A stretch of DNA of 11,983 nucleotides from Clostridia bacterium (lineage in GTDB: Bacteria > Bacillota > Clostridia > Christensenellales > CAG-917). Within the stretch, counting starts at the first letter, position 1. Each line of letters opens with the position of its first letter. The DNA is taken from contig CAAEDU010000033.1 in the NCBI GenBank assembly GCA_900754695.1, forward strand, positions 1 to 11,983, in the 5' to 3' direction. Below, piece by piece: positions 1 to 5,645 of the stretch. A program made the translations under genes and the position numbers. The notes under the pieces are model-generated. The model was not told the origin of the DNA. It saw only the letters and a program-made list of their open reading frames with translations, and made no database searches.

Positions 1-16
1 CTCGGCACTCACTTAG

Positions 17-78
17 CGCGCCGCGACTTGCAAGAGCAGGCGCAAGCGCCCGCTGTGCAAGTTTGGCTGAGCGGCGCG
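17..78. repeat. Nested inverted repeat at the left edge
   Basis: Three nested pairs of arms can be read. The outer arms are 17-24 (CGCGCCGC) with 71-78 (GCGGCGCG). The middle arms are 26-32 (ACTTGCA) with 56-62 (TGCAAGT). The inner arms are 39-43 (GGCGC) with 46-50 (GCGCC). Drawn as one hairpin, it has internal bulges on the 3' side. It has no T-run after either end, so it does not look like an intrinsic terminator. It could be a structured RNA element, an intergenic repeat or part of a gene cut by the window edge. Confidence 0.45.
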
Positions 79-160
79 TCGTTCCGTCTCCGAAAAAGAA
101 CCGTCGTATTCGGGGACGCTCTATCCGACTTATGCGAAGACCGAGGGCGATATTTGGTAA
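71..160 (+). other. Possible 3' tail of a plus-strand reading frame, unresolved
   Basis: After a stop at 68-70, frame 2 of the plus strand stays open to TAA at 158-160 and ends in SGTLYPTYAKTEGDIW, which reads more like a natural protein end than the surrounding frames. Frame 1 is also open from the window edge to TAG at 163-165. Neither has a visible start or a recognisable family. A gene tail broken by a frameshift, or pure chance, would both fit. It would be the only plus-strand coding in the window. Confidence 0.12.
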
Positions 161-205
161 ATTAGCCGTTCGTTGCCCGACGGCGGCATTCGGATGAGAT
201 GCGCG

Positions 206-270
206 AAAAAGCCCCTTTCGCAAAAGGGATCGTACTAAATCGTACGTGACCGCATTGCGGAAGGGGCTTT
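206..270 (-). terminator. Composite intrinsic terminator of the 2-oxoacid oxidoreductase operon
   Basis: Arms 208-223 and 255-270 pair over 16 positions with a single mismatch (AAAGCCCCTT on one side, AAGGGGCTTT on the other). A second small hairpin sits inside the loop: 231-235 CGTAC with 242-246 GTACG. Read on the minus strand, the closing arm runs into TTTTT at 210-206. The plus strand has no T-run after its closing arm, so termination works for the minus-strand operon. It lies about 30 bases after the gamma-subunit stop. Confidence 0.85.
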
Positions 271-301
271 GACAAAGCAGGTCGCCGAATGACGCCGTCG
301 G

Positions 302-829
302 TCAGAACAACTCATACCCCGCTTCGAAACAAGCCTGGTTCGAGGGAATAAACTGCGGCTTCGCAGCAAACACCTTCGCGATGGTGTTCATCATGACGTC
401 CTTGGGGAAGACGCCCGAAAGTTTGATGTAGGCGCCGAGGATGACGAGGTTGGACGCCTTGTCGTTGCCCACTTCGTGCGCGATCTTATTCGCCTCCACA
501 TAGTAGACCTTGACGTCGTCGCGGTCGCACTTCTCGGAGATGAGAGAGCTGTTTATGATGACTAAACCGCCCTTTTTGACCTTATCCTGGAATTTGAACA
601 GGCTGGGGGTGTTCATTGCGATGAGGCAGTCCGGCACGGCGATGATGGGGGACGCCACTTCCTTTTCGTCGATGACGACGGAGCAGTTGGCGGTGCCGCC
701 GCGCATCTCGGGACCGTAGGAAGGCAGCCAGGTCGCCGCCATATTCTCGTACATTGCGGCATAGGCGAGCATCTGCCCGAGGGAAAGCACGCCCTGTCCG
801 CCGAAACCTGCGACTATGACTTTTTCCAT
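302..829 (-). CDS. 2-oxoacid:ferredoxin oxidoreductase, gamma subunit (KorC/VorC type)
   Basis: This 175-residue protein is the gamma subunit of a four-subunit 2-oxoacid:ferredoxin oxidoreductase. The complex oxidatively decarboxylates a 2-oxoacid to an acyl-CoA in the cytoplasm and passes electrons to ferredoxin. The N-terminus carries the family's glycine-rich loop GFGGQGV (residues 8-14), and YGPEMRGG (38-45) is the second hallmark of the POR/KOR gamma domain. Length is normal for a stand-alone gamma subunit. Its start codon shares one base with the stop of the beta-subunit gene (TAATG at 827-831), and the ribosome binding site GGAGGT lies inside the end of that gene, so translation is coupled. 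It is the last gene of the operon. The substrate cannot be read from this subunit; the alpha subunit suggests branched-chain 2-oxoacids. Confidence 0.93.
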   Translation of the reverse strand: MEKVIVAGFGGQGVLSLGQMLAYAAMYENMAATWLPSYGPEMRGGTANCSVVIDEKEVASPIIAVPDCLIAMNTPSLFKFQDKVKKGGLVIINSSLISEKCDRDDVKVYYVEANKIAHEVGNDKASNLVILGAYIKLSGVFPKDVMMNTIAKVFAAKPQFIPSNQACFEAGYELF

Positions 830-1566
830 TACTCTACCTCCTTGAACACACCCAGAGGATACTGCGCCGTCATCTCGTTCTTGACAAAGTCAAGCGCCTT
901 GACGGGGGACATATGCCAGTTGGTGGGGCAGGTGGAAAGCAGCTCCACAAAGGAGAAGCCTTTGCCTTCCATCTGATTTTTGAACGCCTGCAGGATCGCC
1001 TTCTTCGCCTTTTTGATGTTGGGCACGTCGGCGAGGGAGCAGCGGGCGATATAGCTGGGGCCGTCCAAAGTCGCCAGCATCTCGCTCATGCGGATGGGGT
1101 TGCCGTTCACCTTGGCGTCGCGGCCTGCGGGGCAGGTGGTCGCCTTCTGACCGAGCAGCGTGGTGGGCGCCATCTGACCGCCCGTCATGCCGTAGATCGC
1201 GTTGTTGATGAAGATGACGGTGATGTTCATGCCGCGGGCTGCCGCGTGCACGATCTCCGCCATACCGATGGACGCGAGGTCGCCGTCGCCCTGATAGGCA
1301 AAGACGATGTTGTCGGGGTTGGTGAGCTTGATGCCGGTCGCGACCGCGGGCGCTCTGCCGTGGGCTGCTTCCTGCATATCACAGTTGAAATATTTGTACG
1401 CGAACACCGCGCAACCGACGGGCGCGATGCCGACCACTCTGCCCTTGAGACCGAGCTCTTCGATGGCTTCGGCGACGAGCCTGTGAGCGATGCCGTGAGT
1501 GCAGCCGGGGCAATAGTGCAGCGGCGTGTCCGTGAGCATTTCCGTTTTCTTGAATACGACTGCCAT
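829..1566 (-). CDS. 2-oxoacid:ferredoxin oxidoreductase, beta subunit (thiamine pyrophosphate binding)
   Basis: This 245-residue protein is the thiamine diphosphate-binding beta subunit. The cofactor motif is clear: GDGD at residues 93-96, with the paired asparagines N121-N122 closing the GDG-(X)n-NN pattern. YCPGCTHG (18-25) matches the conserved CxxC start of this subunit class, and HGRAPAVATGIK (69-80) is also typical. The length fits beta subunits of the KOR/VOR branch, which lack the extra C-terminal cluster domain. The start at 1566 follows the alpha-subunit stop by one base and has GGAGG at good spacing (GGAGGCGTAATATG). The protein pairs with the alpha subunit to form the active site. 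Assignment to the enzyme class is firm; 2-oxoisovalerate against 2-oxoglutarate is not decided by this subunit. Confidence 0.94.
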   Translation of the reverse strand: MAVVFKKTEMLTDTPLHYCPGCTHGIAHRLVAEAIEELGLKGRVVGIAPVGCAVFAYKYFNCDMQEAAHGRAPAVATGIKLTNPDNIVFAYQGDGDLASIGMAEIVHAAARGMNITVIFINNAIYGMTGGQMAPTTLLGQKATTCPAGRDAKVNGNPIRMSEMLATLDGPSYIARCSLADVPNIKKAKKAILQAFKNQMEGKGFSFVELLSTCPTNWHMSPVKALDFVKNEMTAQYPLGVFKEVE

Positions 1567-1567
1567 A

Positions 1568-2629
1568 TTACGCCTCCTTCATGACGAACTCCACGATGTC
1601 CTCGGGAGCCATGACGTTGCCGCCCGTGCGGTTGAAGAACCTGACGGGCTTCCTGCCTTCGACGACGAGCTTGACGTCTTCGACATACTGTCCCATGGAG
1701 AGTTCCACGGCGACGAATTCCTTGACGGAAGGCGCGGCGGCAAGTTTGTCGAGAGCGTCCTTGGGGAAGGGATAGAGCGTGACGGGACGGAAGAGACCTG
1801 CCTTGACGCCCTTTGCGCGCAGGATGTCCACCGCGCTCTTCGCGATCCTCGCCACGGTGCCGTAAGCGGTGATGATCACCTCGGCGTCCTCGGTGAGATA
1901 GTCCTCGAACATGGTCTCGTTGGCGCACATATCGTCATACACCTTCTGCAGCTTGTGGTTCATGTCCTCAAGCTCATCGGGGACGATGTAGAGGGAGTTG
2001 ATGATGCGGCGGGTCTTGCCGAAGCCTTCGCCCGTGGTCGCCCAGGGCTTCTTGGGGAAGGTGGCGAGATCCTTCATCTCGGGCAGCGTGACCGCCTCCA
2101 TGATCTGCCCCAGCATACCGTCGCCGAGGATCATGACGGGCAGGCGGTATCTCTCCGCCTTGTCGAACGCATTATACACAAGGTCGACGCACTCCTGCAC
2201 GGAGCAGGGGCCGTACACCAGCATCTTATAGTCGCCGTGACCGCCGCCCTTGACCGCCTGGAAATAGTCTCCCTGCGCGGGCTGGATGCCGCCGAGACCG
2301 GGGCCCGAGCGCACCATGTTGATGATGACGCAGGGAAGCTCCGCGCCGCAGATGTAGGAGATGCCCTCCTGCTTCAGGCTGACGCCGGGGCTCGAGGAGC
2401 TGGTCATCGCTCTGCCGCCCGCACCCGCGGAACCGTACACCATGTTGATGGCTGCGATCTCGCTCTCCGCCTGGATGAAGTGTCCGCCGACCTGCGGCAG
2501 ACGCCAGCTCATATATTCCGGGATCTCGTTCTGAGGGGTGATGGGATAGCCGGCATAGAAACGGCAGCCGCCGCGGATGGCGGCTTCTGCGATTGCTTCG
2601 TTACCTTTCATCAGTTTTCTTTCTGCCAT
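1568..2629 (-). CDS. vorB: 2-oxoacid:ferredoxin oxidoreductase, alpha subunit, probably VorB (2-ketoisovalerate type)
   Basis: This 353-residue protein is the alpha (pyrimidine-binding plus transketolase C-terminal) subunit. The N-terminal domain holds the family motif YPITPQ (28-33), then QAESEIAA (53-60) with the acidic residues of the cofactor-activating region. SSSPG and GPGLGGIQPAQGDYFQA follow. From memory, this spelling resembles proteins annotated as 3-methyl-2-oxobutanoate dehydrogenase subunit VorB, which would oxidise branched-chain 2-oxoacids from Val, Leu and Ile breakdown or, in reverse, help make those amino acids. The frame stays open upstream to 2695, but that part overlaps the ferredoxin gene. 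The ATG at 2629 gives the expected MAERKLMKGNEA start and has GGAGAAG before it, formed by the last codons of the ferredoxin gene. Two bases separate the two genes. KorA of 2-oxoglutarate oxidoreductase is the main alternative. Confidence 0.9.
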   Translation of the reverse strand: MAERKLMKGNEAIAEAAIRGGCRFYAGYPITPQNEIPEYMSWRLPQVGGHFIQAESEIAAINMVYGSAGAGGRAMTSSSSPGVSLKQEGISYICGAELPCVIINMVRSGPGLGGIQPAQGDYFQAVKGGGHGDYKMLVYGPCSVQECVDLVYNAFDKAERYRLPVMILGDGMLGQIMEAVTLPEMKDLATFPKKPWATTGEGFGKTRRIINSLYIVPDELEDMNHKLQKVYDDMCANETMFEDYLTEDAEVIITAYGTVARIAKSAVDILRAKGVKAGLFRPVTLYPFPKDALDKLAAAPSVKEFVAVELSMGQYVEDVKLVVEGRKPVRFFNRTGGNVMAPEDIVEFVMKEA

Positions 2630-2631
2630 AA

Positions 2632-2838
2632 CTACTTCTCCACCGTGATCACGCAGTCGGGGCACATCGTCGCGCAGAAGGCACAGGCGATGCACTGCTC
2701 GGGAGCTATCTCCTCAACGACGAAATAGCCCTGATTGTTGCTTACCGTTTGCGACACGCGCAGGATCTTTTTGGGACACGCGGTGACGCAGAGGCCGCAG
2801 CCTTTGCAAGCCTCTTTGTTGATAGTGAGCTTTGCCAT
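2632..2838 (-). CDS. 2-oxoacid:ferredoxin oxidoreductase, delta subunit (2[4Fe-4S] ferredoxin)
   Basis: This is a 68-residue bacterial-type ferredoxin with two complete CxxCxxCxxxCP motifs: C11, C14, C17, C21 and C49, C52, C55, C59, each followed by proline. It should bind two [4Fe-4S] clusters and carry electrons from the alpha/beta active site to external ferredoxin. An extra cysteine, C62, lies just past the second motif. The frame is open back to 2922, but the upstream part has no ferredoxin character and would cross the promoter. The ATG at 2838 has AGAGG at proper spacing and gives MAKLTINKEACKGCG. It is the first gene of the operon, in the order delta-alpha-beta-gamma, and sits directly after the promoter and leader hairpin described separately. 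Confidence 0.93.
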   Translation of the reverse strand: MAKLTINKEACKGCGLCVTACPKKILRVSQTVSNNQGYFVVEEIAPEQCIACAFCATMCPDCVITVEK

Positions 2839-2857
2839 GATTACCTCTTTCTCTCCC

Positions 2858-2882
2858 CCCGCGGGAATGGCTTTCCTGCGGG
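2858..2882 (-). promoter_or_regulatory. Leader hairpin before the ferredoxin-subunit gene
   Basis: Within the predicted leader of the vor operon, 2858-2862 (CCCGC) pairs with 2878-2882 (GCGGG). After one mismatch, 2864-2867 (GGAA) pairs with 2873-2876 (TTCC), leaving a 5-base loop. It ends about ten bases before the ribosome binding site, so it could affect translation start or transcript stability. No known riboswitch class is recognisable. Confidence 0.4.
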
Positions 2883-2892
2883 TAGTTCGGAT

Positions 2893-2926
2893 ATTATATT
2901 TAGTGCACCGTTCCCGGTGCACTAAA
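2893..2926 (-). promoter_or_regulatory. Probable vor operon promoter (-10) abutted by a perfect palindrome, candidate operator
   Basis: TATAAT (minus strand, 2898-2893) is a perfect -10 box about 50 bases before the ferredoxin start. No TTGACA-like -35 is present at 16-18 bases. That space is filled by a perfect 12-bp inverted repeat with a 4-base centre: 2899-2910 TTTAGTGCACCG, TTCC, 2915-2926 CGGTGCACTAAA. A poor -35 together with a symmetrical site between the boxes fits a regulator binding site. In RNA the same bases would form a hairpin with a GGAA loop. It could then be an end signal for the NYN gene upstream, but no T-run follows on the minus strand. I cannot assign a known regulator. 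Confidence 0.5.
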
Positions 2927-2954
2927 AGTCGTTTTTAGACAGCGCATCGGCGGC

Positions 2955-3608
2955 TCATTCTTCGGAGCCGGCAATGATCTTGTTGAACTGTTCCATCAGC
3001 ATCGCGAACTGGGCGTCTTCCGCGCTCTGGGCGGGAGCTGCCGCCGCTGCGGGCTGAGCGGGTGCCGCCGCGGGTGCTGCGGGTGCGGGCGCCGCCTTGG
3101 GAGCTGCGACCTTCTTGGGCTTCTCGACGACTTCGCCGGGGACGACCTTCTTGTAGCCCGCGGGCAGGACGGTCTGGATGGTGGCGTTGAGGTCGAGGGT
3201 GATGACCTTGTTGCACAGCGCGCTGTTCTTATCGGGCTCGATGACGCCTGCGATGACGTCCTTGCCGTAGCCCTTCAGATAAGAGATGAGCGGAGTGATG
3301 TCGCCCTTGCCGTAGATGAGGAAGAAACCGTCCACGTTGGGGTACTGGGCGAGCCTGGCAGCATCGATGACCTGACGGAGGTCGAGCTTGCCCTTTCTCT
3401 TCCTGGGAAGAGCGGAGAGAGCGTCATAGCTGTTCTCCTGAATGAACTCACCGTAGTCCTTGGTGCGCTTCGCCGAATAGCCGTAGAATTTGCAGACTGC
3501 GACTTCGCCGAAAGTTGCCAGCTCTTCGAGCGCGGCATTGAAGGTGGCGAAAGGCACTCTGATGCTCTCGATGTCGGCGAGAACCACATATTTTTTCGTT
3601 GTTGCCAT
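2955..3608 (-). CDS. NYN-domain (PIN-like, LabA/DUF88-type) protein with Ala/Pro-rich tail
   Basis: This 217-residue protein looks like a NYN-domain protein, a PIN-like nuclease fold often linked to RNA processing. Residues 6-140 follow the family layout: a first strand ending in ADIES (11-15), an acidic middle segment DLRQVIDA (76-83), and DGFFLIYGKGDITPLISYLKG (93-113), matching the family's 'SGDxDFxPL' block. Retained acidic residues are D12, D76, D82 and D103. The usual Asn of the first DxxN motif is Ser15, and the usual SGD is GKGD, so activity may be weakened. Residues about 155-196 form an Ala/Pro-rich linker, ending in a short amphipathic helix (about 197-213). The start has AGGAGAAG before ATG. 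It has its own promoter, so its link to the vor genes is only position. The specific function is unknown. Confidence 0.75.
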   Translation of the reverse strand: MATTKKYVVLADIESIRVPFATFNAALEELATFGEVAVCKFYGYSAKRTKDYGEFIQENSYDALSALPRKRKGKLDLRQVIDAARLAQYPNVDGFFLIYGKGDITPLISYLKGYGKDVIAGVIEPDKNSALCNKVITLDLNATIQTVLPAGYKKVVPGEVVEKPKKVAAPKAAPAPAAPAAAPAQPAAAAAPAQSAEDAQFAMLMEQFNKIIAGSEE

Positions 3609-3660
3609 AATCTTCTCCTTTCTTGCGTGACCGCAATTATCATATTGCTTTATTATTTAT

Positions 3661-3689
3661 ACTATATAATAATAGCATAAATTTGTCTA
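3661..3689 (-). promoter_or_regulatory. Promoter of the NYN-domain gene
   Basis: On the minus strand, TAGACA (3689-3684) is followed by a 17-base spacer and TATAGT (3666-3661). Each box matches the sigma-A consensus at five of six positions. The -35 box overlaps the stop codon of the DNA glycosylase gene, and the region is AT-rich in contrast to its surroundings. About 50 bases of leader separate it from the NYN start codon. Confidence 0.75.
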
Positions 3690-4502
3690 TACTTTGGCGG
3701 CATTTTTTTCTTCCCTTTTGTAGTAGAAGAACCACTGTTGCACAAATCCCGACAGTTCTCCGTACTCCGCGACGAGGGTCTCGGAGAGCTTTTCCGCCGG
3801 CATATCGCCGTAACGGGGCTCGAAGACCTTCCTGATCCAGGTGTCCACCGGGAAGACATCAAAGCGGTTGAACCCGAAAAGCAGCACGCAGTCCGCGACC
3901 TTTCTGCCCACGCCGTGGAGGGCGGTGAGGCGAGCCCTGAGGTCGGGTGTCGGGAGGCTGCTCCACTCTTTTAGGTCGACATCCGCGAGCGCCTTTGCGG
4001 TGCGCACGAGGTAGGGCGCGCGGTAGCCCGCGCCTATGGAGTGGAAGAACTCCTCTCCCGCCTCGGCGATGGCGGCGGTCTCGGGGAAGGCGTGGTAGCC
4101 GCCCATATCCTTCCCGAGCGCCGAGCACATACGCTCGATGATGCCCTTGATCCTGGGGATGTGATTGTTCTGCGAAACGAGGAATGAAAAGACGGTCTCT
4201 TCGGGGGACTGGCGGAGGATATGTATGCCCTTGCCGAACTCCACAGCCGCCGAAACAAGCCCTTTATCCTGCACTTTCATCTGTATTATATCATAGTTTG
4301 TGTCAAAATCAAGATATTTTTTGAAAAATGCGGCGTCGTCGCAGTCAAAGAGGTAAAAACCCTCTTTTTCTCTCACTTCGGCGCGGTGAGCGCCCGCATA
4401 CATCACGGTGACGCCCCCCTCTTCGCGGAAGCGGAACACCTGCCCGCAGTTCAAAGTCTGCGTGAGAGAAAACGTGGGCGTTTTTTCGACCTCAAAAGTC
4501 AT
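3687..4502 (-). CDS. ogg: 8-oxoguanine DNA glycosylase/AP lyase, OGG1 type (HhH-GPD superfamily)
   Basis: This 271-residue protein is an OGG1-type base excision repair enzyme, expected to remove 8-oxoguanine opposite cytosine and nick the abasic site. The N-terminal OGG_N region includes TLNCGQVFRF (16-25). VSQNNHIPRIKGIIERM (109-125) is a strong family signature. The helix-hairpin-helix HGVGRKVADCVLLF (196-209) holds the catalytic lysine K201, and PVDTW (218-222) holds the catalytic aspartate D220. The frame stays open to 4634, but upstream residues are unlike the family. ATG 4502 is chosen because it gives the normal N-terminus. No good Shine-Dalgarno sequence precedes it. A short frame ending at 4499 overlaps the start as ATGA, so coupling is possible. 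No promoter of its own is evident after the rpmA terminator. Confidence 0.92.
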   Translation of the reverse strand: MTFEVEKTPTFSLTQTLNCGQVFRFREEGGVTVMYAGAHRAEVREKEGFYLFDCDDAAFFKKYLDFDTNYDIIQMKVQDKGLVSAAVEFGKGIHILRQSPEETVFSFLVSQNNHIPRIKGIIERMCSALGKDMGGYHAFPETAAIAEAGEEFFHSIGAGYRAPYLVRTAKALADVDLKEWSSLPTPDLRARLTALHGVGRKVADCVLLFGFNRFDVFPVDTWIRKVFEPRYGDMPAEKLSETLVAEYGELSGFVQQWFFYYKREEKNAAKV

Positions 4503-4615
4503 CTTGCGTTGATCGCCGCGCGCAGAAACACCTTCCGGGGCTTGCGCGCATCCTTTATGTGATAAATCAGGTCGGGGATAAGACCCGATCCCGCTCCGCC
4601 GGTGTCCGAGCCGCG
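4499..4615 (-). pseudogene. Possible remnant coding tail overlapping the glycosylase start
   Basis: A 38-codon open stretch without an ATG, GTG or TTG start runs from just after a stop at 4618-4616 to a TGA at 4501-4499. That TGA overlaps the glycosylase start codon (ATGA). Its last part, beginning LIPDLIYHIKDARKPRKV, looks like natural protein, and the overlap is the usual arrangement between co-translated genes. Upstream of the stop another frame (spelling LPERADDADDAARTPAE) is open, so this may be the 3' end of a frameshifted or decayed gene. No family is recognised, and chance in GC-rich DNA is a real alternative. Confidence 0.25.
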
Positions 4616-4655
4616 TCATCCGCATCGTCGGCACGCTCAGGCAGAAATCGGCGGC

Positions 4656-4693
4656 ACCGGATCCGGTTTGTATTATTCCGGTCCGGAATAATA
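4656..4693. repeat. Two perfect palindromes between the rpmA terminator and the glycosylase
   Basis: At 4671-4693 an 11-bp inverted repeat surrounds a single central base (TATTATTCCGG, T, CCGGAATAATA). Next to it, 4656-4667 is a perfect 12-base palindrome ACCGGATCCGGT. Both share the CCGG core seen in the neighbouring terminator stem. With a 1-base centre, the first is more likely a DNA-level site or part of a larger RNA fold than a simple hairpin. They lie where an operator or promoter region for the glycosylase would be, but no clear -35/-10 pair is visible. Confidence 0.55.
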
Positions 4694-4696
4694 AAT

Positions 4697-4720
4697 CGGA
4701 CCGAGATCGCTCTCGGTCCG
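4697..4720 (-). terminator. Intrinsic terminator after rpmA
   Basis: On the minus strand a perfect 10-bp stem CGGACCGAGA / TCTCGGTCCG with loop GCGA is followed by ATTTATTATT. It begins 11 bases after the rpmA stop codon. The tail is T-rich rather than a pure T-run, so termination may be incomplete. It ends the rplU-prp-rpmA transcript before the glycosylase. Confidence 0.75.
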
Positions 4721-4730
4721 AAGCTGTCGT

Positions 4731-5006
4731 TTAGTCTGCGTAGACTGAGACCTGTTTTCTGTCCTTGCCCACGCGCTCGAACTTCACGGTGCCGTCGACG
4801 AGTGAGAACAGGGTGTCGTCCTTGCCTCTGCCGACGTTGTTGCCGGGATGATATTTGGTGCCGCGCTGACGCACGAGAATGTTGCCCGCCAGCACGAACT
4901 GCCCGTCCGCACGCTTGGGTCCCAGTCTCTTCGCCGCACTTTCGCGCCCGTTGTGGGACGAACCGGTACCTTTCTTGTGAGCGAATAATTGGATCTTTAT
5001 AAACAT
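4731..5006 (-). CDS. rpmA: 50S ribosomal protein L27 with cleavable N-terminal extension
   Basis: This 91-residue protein is L27 of the large ribosomal subunit, whose N-terminus reaches toward the peptidyl transferase centre. The body is canonical, with HKKGTGSSHNGRESAAKRLG followed by RQRGTKYHPGNNVGRGKDDTLF. The first nine residues, MFIKIQLFA, form the Firmicutes-type extension. The protease Prp is known to cut such extensions after the QLFA motif, here between A9 and H10, and the prp gene is immediately upstream. Its ATG shares one base with the prp stop (TAATG at 5004-5008), with GGAGGT inside the end of prp. It is the last gene of the rplU-prp-rpmA cluster and is followed by a terminator. 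Confidence 0.98.
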   Translation of the reverse strand: MFIKIQLFAHKKGTGSSHNGRESAAKRLGPKRADGQFVLAGNILVRQRGTKYHPGNNVGRGKDDTLFSLVDGTVKFERVGKDRKQVSVYAD

Positions 5007-5335
5007 TACTCTACCTCCAGATTGATGAAGTCCGAAAACCCTTCATAGAGATCGGACACTCCCAGATATGCCGTCCTCAGGATCAGGTCGGAGTCGTGCC
5101 GCTGCGCTGCGGTGAGCTTTTCGGGGAGAGCGGCGGAGAGGAAACCCTCCTTCTCGTCCACCTTATAGTCCACGTTGACGCCGACGAGCTGCATGAGCCC
5201 CAGCACTGCGGTCTGCACCACCGAACTCACCGCCGCACACACGATGTCCTCGCCCTGTTCGGCGTAGCCCGTGTGCCCCGTGCAGGTGACGCCCGTGAGC
5301 ATCCCGTCCTTCCTAGTGAACCTGACCGTGGTCAT
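5006..5335 (-). CDS. prp: Ribosomal-processing cysteine protease Prp (YsxB family)
   Basis: This 109-residue protein is Prp, the cysteine protease that removes the N-terminal extension of L27 in Firmicutes. The catalytic pair is visible in GHTGYAEQGEDIVCAAVS: H21 and C33, at the spacing known for the family. The length is typical. The gene sits between rplU and rpmA, the conserved position, and its predicted substrate L27 next door carries a matching QLFA-HKKG site. The start at 5335 lies one base after the rplU stop (TGATATG). No extra ribosome binding site stands out there, which suggests coupling to rplU translation. Confidence 0.95.
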   Translation of the reverse strand: MTTVRFTRKDGMLTGVTCTGHTGYAEQGEDIVCAAVSSVVQTAVLGLMQLVGVNVDYKVDEKEGFLSAALPEKLTAAQRHDSDLILRTAYLGVSDLYEGFSDFINLEVE

Positions 5336-5336
5336 A

Positions 5337-5645
5337 TCAGCCTTTGATGGCGGTGATCTTCAGCTCGGTGTAGGGCTGACGATGACCTTGACGCTTTCTG
5401 ATCTGCTTTTTGGGCTTGTAATGGAAGACGTCCACTTTGGGGAACTTGCCCTGCGCATTGACGACGGCTTCGACCTTGACCTTCGCCGCATCCGCGCCCG
5501 CCTTCACGCTGCCCTTGTCATCGACGAACATGAGCACTTCGAGTTCGACTTTCGCACCGACTTCTGCGTCGATCTTCTCGACCTTGACGAGCATGTCTTT
5601 CTCGACCTTGTACTGCTTGCCGCCGCAACCAACGATCGCGTACAT
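5337..5645 (-). CDS. rplU: 50S ribosomal protein L21
   Basis: This 102-residue protein is L21, a 23S rRNA-binding protein of the large subunit. The start MYAIVGCGGKQYKVEKD and the C-terminal block HYKPKKQIRKRQGHRQPYTELKI are diagnostic, with the basic RKRQGHRQ loop forming the main rRNA contact. Length is normal. GGAGGTAAACTATG gives an ideal ribosome binding site. It is the first gene of the rplU-prp-rpmA operon, behind a strong promoter and a leader of about 75 bases with possible secondary structure. Confidence 0.98.
   Translation of the reverse strand: MYAIVGCGGKQYKVEKDMLVKVEKIDAEVGAKVELEVLMFVDDKGSVKAGADAAKVKVEAVVNAQGKFPKVDVFHYKPKKQIRKRQGHRQPYTELKITAIKG

Noticed and set aside
1526..2728. 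Long plus-strand open frame opposite the alpha subunit gene
   Set aside because: It mirrors the codon pattern of the minus-strand gene (rich in His, Asp, Leu, Val, Gly), has no ribosome binding site and matches no family.
2899..2926. Simple intrinsic terminator for the NYN gene
   Set aside because: The stem is strong, but the minus strand continues with TATAATATCC, not a T-run, and a perfect -10 box starts at once. I kept operator/promoter as the main reading and noted the alternative.
4503..4634. N-terminal extension of the DNA glycosylase from an upstream ATG
   Set aside because: The extra 44 residues are unlike the family and would make the protein too long at the N-terminus. The methionine at 4502 gives a normal OGG start.
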